Of a stretch of 64,000 bases of DNA, positions 63,693 to 64,000 are shown piece after piece. The stretch is taken from positions 9,660,913-9,724,912 of the forward strand of contig NC_051131.1 of assembly GCF_014839805.1 (NCBI RefSeq), in the 5' to 3' direction. How positions within the stretch are numbered: position 1 is the first letter of the stretch; every line of letters starts with the position of its first letter. The notes under the pieces are model-generated. The model made no database searches, was not told where the DNA came from, and worked only from the letters and a program-made list of their open reading frames with translations. The translations under genes and the position numbers were made by a program. This DNA is from Manduca sexta (Eukaryota; Arthropoda; Insecta; Lepidoptera; Sphingidae).

Positions 63693-64000
63693 ATATCATA
63701 CATTCATCGGATTTTTAATCTCTTTGACGTCGTGAAGGGTAATTTTATTGTAATCAGAATTTAGGTAATCAATCCCAACTTTTGCCTTTTATATATAATA
63801 CACGTTTCTTAAAATTGGATAATAATTTCGGTCACATATTAGCTTAAAATCATTTTCGTGGAACTTAGATTTATAACTTTAGAGTAACAAATATTATTAT
63901 GTTTGATATCAGTTTCATTTTAAATATTAAATATACAAAATCCAAAGTTTGATAGTACTGTAAAACATAATTACAAAATACTAACCACTATATGCAACAA

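Larger units (their letters stand above)
50106..64000 (+). other. Noncoding sequence downstream of the Rbp6 exon, probably the next intron
   Basis: About 13.9 kb with a strong donor at its start and no recognisable next exon. That exon should open with the rest of a Gly codon and FGFVTF. Hairpins lie at 55267-55287, 56779-56817, 60917-60968 and 61468-61497, and a heat-shock-element-like site at 63673. The frames, the longest being 126 codons on the minus strand at 58202-58582, match no family I know. Confidence 0.6.

Overview
The window looks like insect genomic DNA, most likely from a moth or butterfly (Lepidoptera). It is AT-rich, almost without coding sequence, and carries several interspersed repeats that I recognise as lepidopteran: a tRNA-derived SINE, a 3'-tail repeat ending in a GGCGGTCGTA...CGGCAAGCTCG block, and a TACTAATATTATAA-type repeat. 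There are no bacterial-style operons, rRNA genes or convincing tRNA genes.

The only host exon I can support is 49 bases long, at 50057-50105 on the + strand. It reads IEDAMLMFDKQTNRHR plus the first base of a Gly codon, with a long T-tract and TTTCAG before it and GTAAGT after it. This is the middle of the second RRM of the Musashi-family RNA-binding protein Rbp6 (vertebrate MSI1/MSI2 type). I found neither the preceding RRM1 exons nor the following exon with the rest of RNP1. The simplest reading is that about 50 kb to the left and about 13.9 kb to the right are introns of one very long + strand gene.

Layout: 1-11712, noncoding; 11713-11906, a small terminal-inverted-repeat element; 11907-17032, noncoding; 17038-19131, an LTR retrotransposon with nearly identical LTRs, an internally deleted gag/RT reading frame, a 36-bp minisatellite and a pol tail that ends inside the 3' LTR; 20536-20680, a dispersed repeat; 22339/22340, a zero-length-exon junction matching a recursive splice site; 26211-26494 and 26785-27072, two more repeats; 27073-47805, noncoding with scattered GC-rich patches; 47817-48143, a SINE with an 11-bp target duplication; 50057-50105, the Rbp6 exon; 50106-64000, noncoding with a perfect 24-bp hairpin and a heat-shock-element-like site.

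The gene and the mobile elements have no evident functional link. The most interesting signals are the candidate recursive splice site in a giant Rbp6 intron, the young deleted retrotransposon with its minisatellite, and the snapback at 60917-60968. No searches could be run. Family names come from recognition and memory, and boundaries were read by eye.
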